Shown: piece after piece, positions 40,284 through 40,810 of the stretch
How positions within the stretch are numbered: the stretch's first letter is position 1
Layout of the letters: each line of letters starts with the position of its first letter
Source of the DNA: Burkholderiales bacterium
Lineage (GTDB): Bacteria; Pseudomonadota; Gammaproteobacteria; Burkholderiales; Burkholderiaceae_C
Length of the DNA stretch: 40,810 nt
Assembly (NCBI GenBank): GCA_025350145.1
Contig: JANXYH010000072.1
Coordinates: 1-40,810 of the forward strand
Direction: 5' to 3'
Translations under genes and position numbers: made by a program
Notes under the pieces: model-generated
What the model saw: only the letters and a program-made list of their open reading frames with translations
Told to the model about the DNA's origin: nothing
Database searches by the model: none

Positions 40284-40810
40284 TCAGAGCAGCGCTGACA
40301 GCAGCCGCTGGGTCAACCCCAGGTCGCGGCCCTCGGCCGTGCACCAGGCTTGCAACTGGTCCATGCCGACCCGGCCGACGTTGAAGTAGCTGGCCTCGGG
40401 GTGGGCCAGGTAGAAGCCGCTGACGCTGGCCGCGGGCGTCATCGCCAGGCTTTCGGTCAGGCCCATGCCGATGTCGGCGCAGGCCAAAACCTCGAACATC
40501 GCCGCCTTCACGGTGTGGTCGGGGCAGGCCGGGTAGCCCGGCGCGGGGCGGATGCCCTGGTACTTCTCGGCGATCAGGTCGGCGGCGCTCAAGTGCTCGT
40601 CAGCGGCGTAGCCCCAGAACTCGGTGCGCACGCGCTGGTGCAGGCGCTCTGCGAAGGCCTCGGCCAGCCGATCGGCCAGGGCCTTGAACATGATCGAGCT
40701 GTAGTCGTCGAGGTCGGCGAGGAACCGCTTGTCCTTCTTCTCGGCACCGATGCCCGAGGTGACCGCGAACAGCCCGATGTGGTCGGCGATGCCCGTGTCC
40801 TTCGGCGCGA
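40284..40810 (-). CDS. metH: cobalamin-dependent methionine synthase, C-terminal part
   Basis: The 3' end of metH; the gene continues beyond the right edge, so only the last 174 residues are seen. They form the AdoMet-binding activation domain: DDYSSIMFKALADRLAEAFAE, EFWGYAADEHL, then the core motif IRPAPGYPACPDHT, which binds AdoMet for reductive reactivation, and the ending ASYFNVGRVGMDQL. The full enzyme transfers a methyl group from methyl-tetrahydrofolate to homocysteine. The reading frame is intact to the edge. Confidence 0.93.
   Translation of the reverse strand, partial: APKDTGIADHIGLFAVTSGIGAEKKDKRFLADLDDYSSIMFKALADRLAEAFAERLHQRVRTEFWGYAADEHLSAADLIAEKYQGIRPAPGYPACPDHTVKAAMFEVLACADIGMGLTESLAMTPAASVSGFYLAHPEASYFNVGRVGMDQLQAWCTAEGRDLGLTQRLLSALL

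Overview
The window is a high-GC (by eye roughly two-thirds G+C) stretch of a Gram-negative chromosome, most likely a betaproteobacterium of the order Burkholderiales. The evidence is the gyrB-dnaN-dnaA // rpmH-rnpA-yidD-yidC...mnmE arrangement, a KDO/LPS gene run, a PEP-CTERM protein, the 'ferrooxidans-type' glutamate-cysteine ligase and a Bug-family binding protein. The genus cannot be fixed from the sequence alone. No tRNA, rRNA, CRISPR array, insertion sequence or prophage was recognised.

Layout. 1-647: a lower-GC edge with one or two unrecognised ORFs. 648-6247: gyrB, dnaN and dnaA, all leftward. 6248-6774: the dnaA/rpmH intergenic region, the best candidate for oriC, with DnaA boxes and a near-consensus rpmH promoter. 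6775-9609: rpmH, rnpA, yidD and yidC, rightward. rnpA carries a second cluster of DnaA-box sequences inside its coding region. 9578-11769: a leftward DUF4331 plus PEP-CTERM pair that separates yidC from mnmE (12330-13748). 13749-15185: an unclassified AAA-type ATPase followed by a possible nuclease-gene remnant. 15416-20208: a leftward operon of substrate-binding protein, response regulator and histidine kinase, divergent from a porin with an N-terminal coiled coil. 20566-21033: an unknown protein. 21242-23497: kdsD-kdsC-lptC (LPS synthesis and export), ending without lptA/lptB. 23635-24222: a glycine-rich RRM RNA-binding protein, leftward. 24466-24618: an internally deleted marC-like remnant. 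24620-29385: GMC oxidoreductase, HDOD protein and acyl-CoA synthetase. 29403-33900: leftward Bug binding protein, Kup potassium transporter and glutamate-cysteine ligase. 34121-36812: leftward torF-glnK-amt nitrogen operon behind a sigma-54-type promoter with an NtrC-like site. 37098-38621: comM. 38726-39718: a lipoprotein with an Ala-Pro tail. 39743-40198: a glycine-zipper protein. 40284-40810: the C-terminal end of metH.

How the genes fit together. The left third is the replication-initiation neighbourhood: genes on both sides of the candidate origin read away from it, as expected for leading-strand genes. The kds/lpt block supplies the KDO sugar and the LptC component of the LPS bridge. 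The torF-glnK-amt unit looks like a nitrogen-starvation operon: outer-membrane channel, PII regulator and ammonium channel. The binding protein/two-component/porin cluster looks like a sensing-and-uptake module with no transporter of its own in the window.

Most worth a second look: the DnaA-box cluster inside rnpA, the transporter-less binding-protein/two-component/coiled-coil-porin module with 11-12 bp direct repeats upstream, the sigma-54/NtrC-type control region, the DUF4331/PEP-CTERM insertion into the yidC-mnmE block, and the AAA ATPase with a degenerate neighbour. No complete novel system is proven by the sequence alone.
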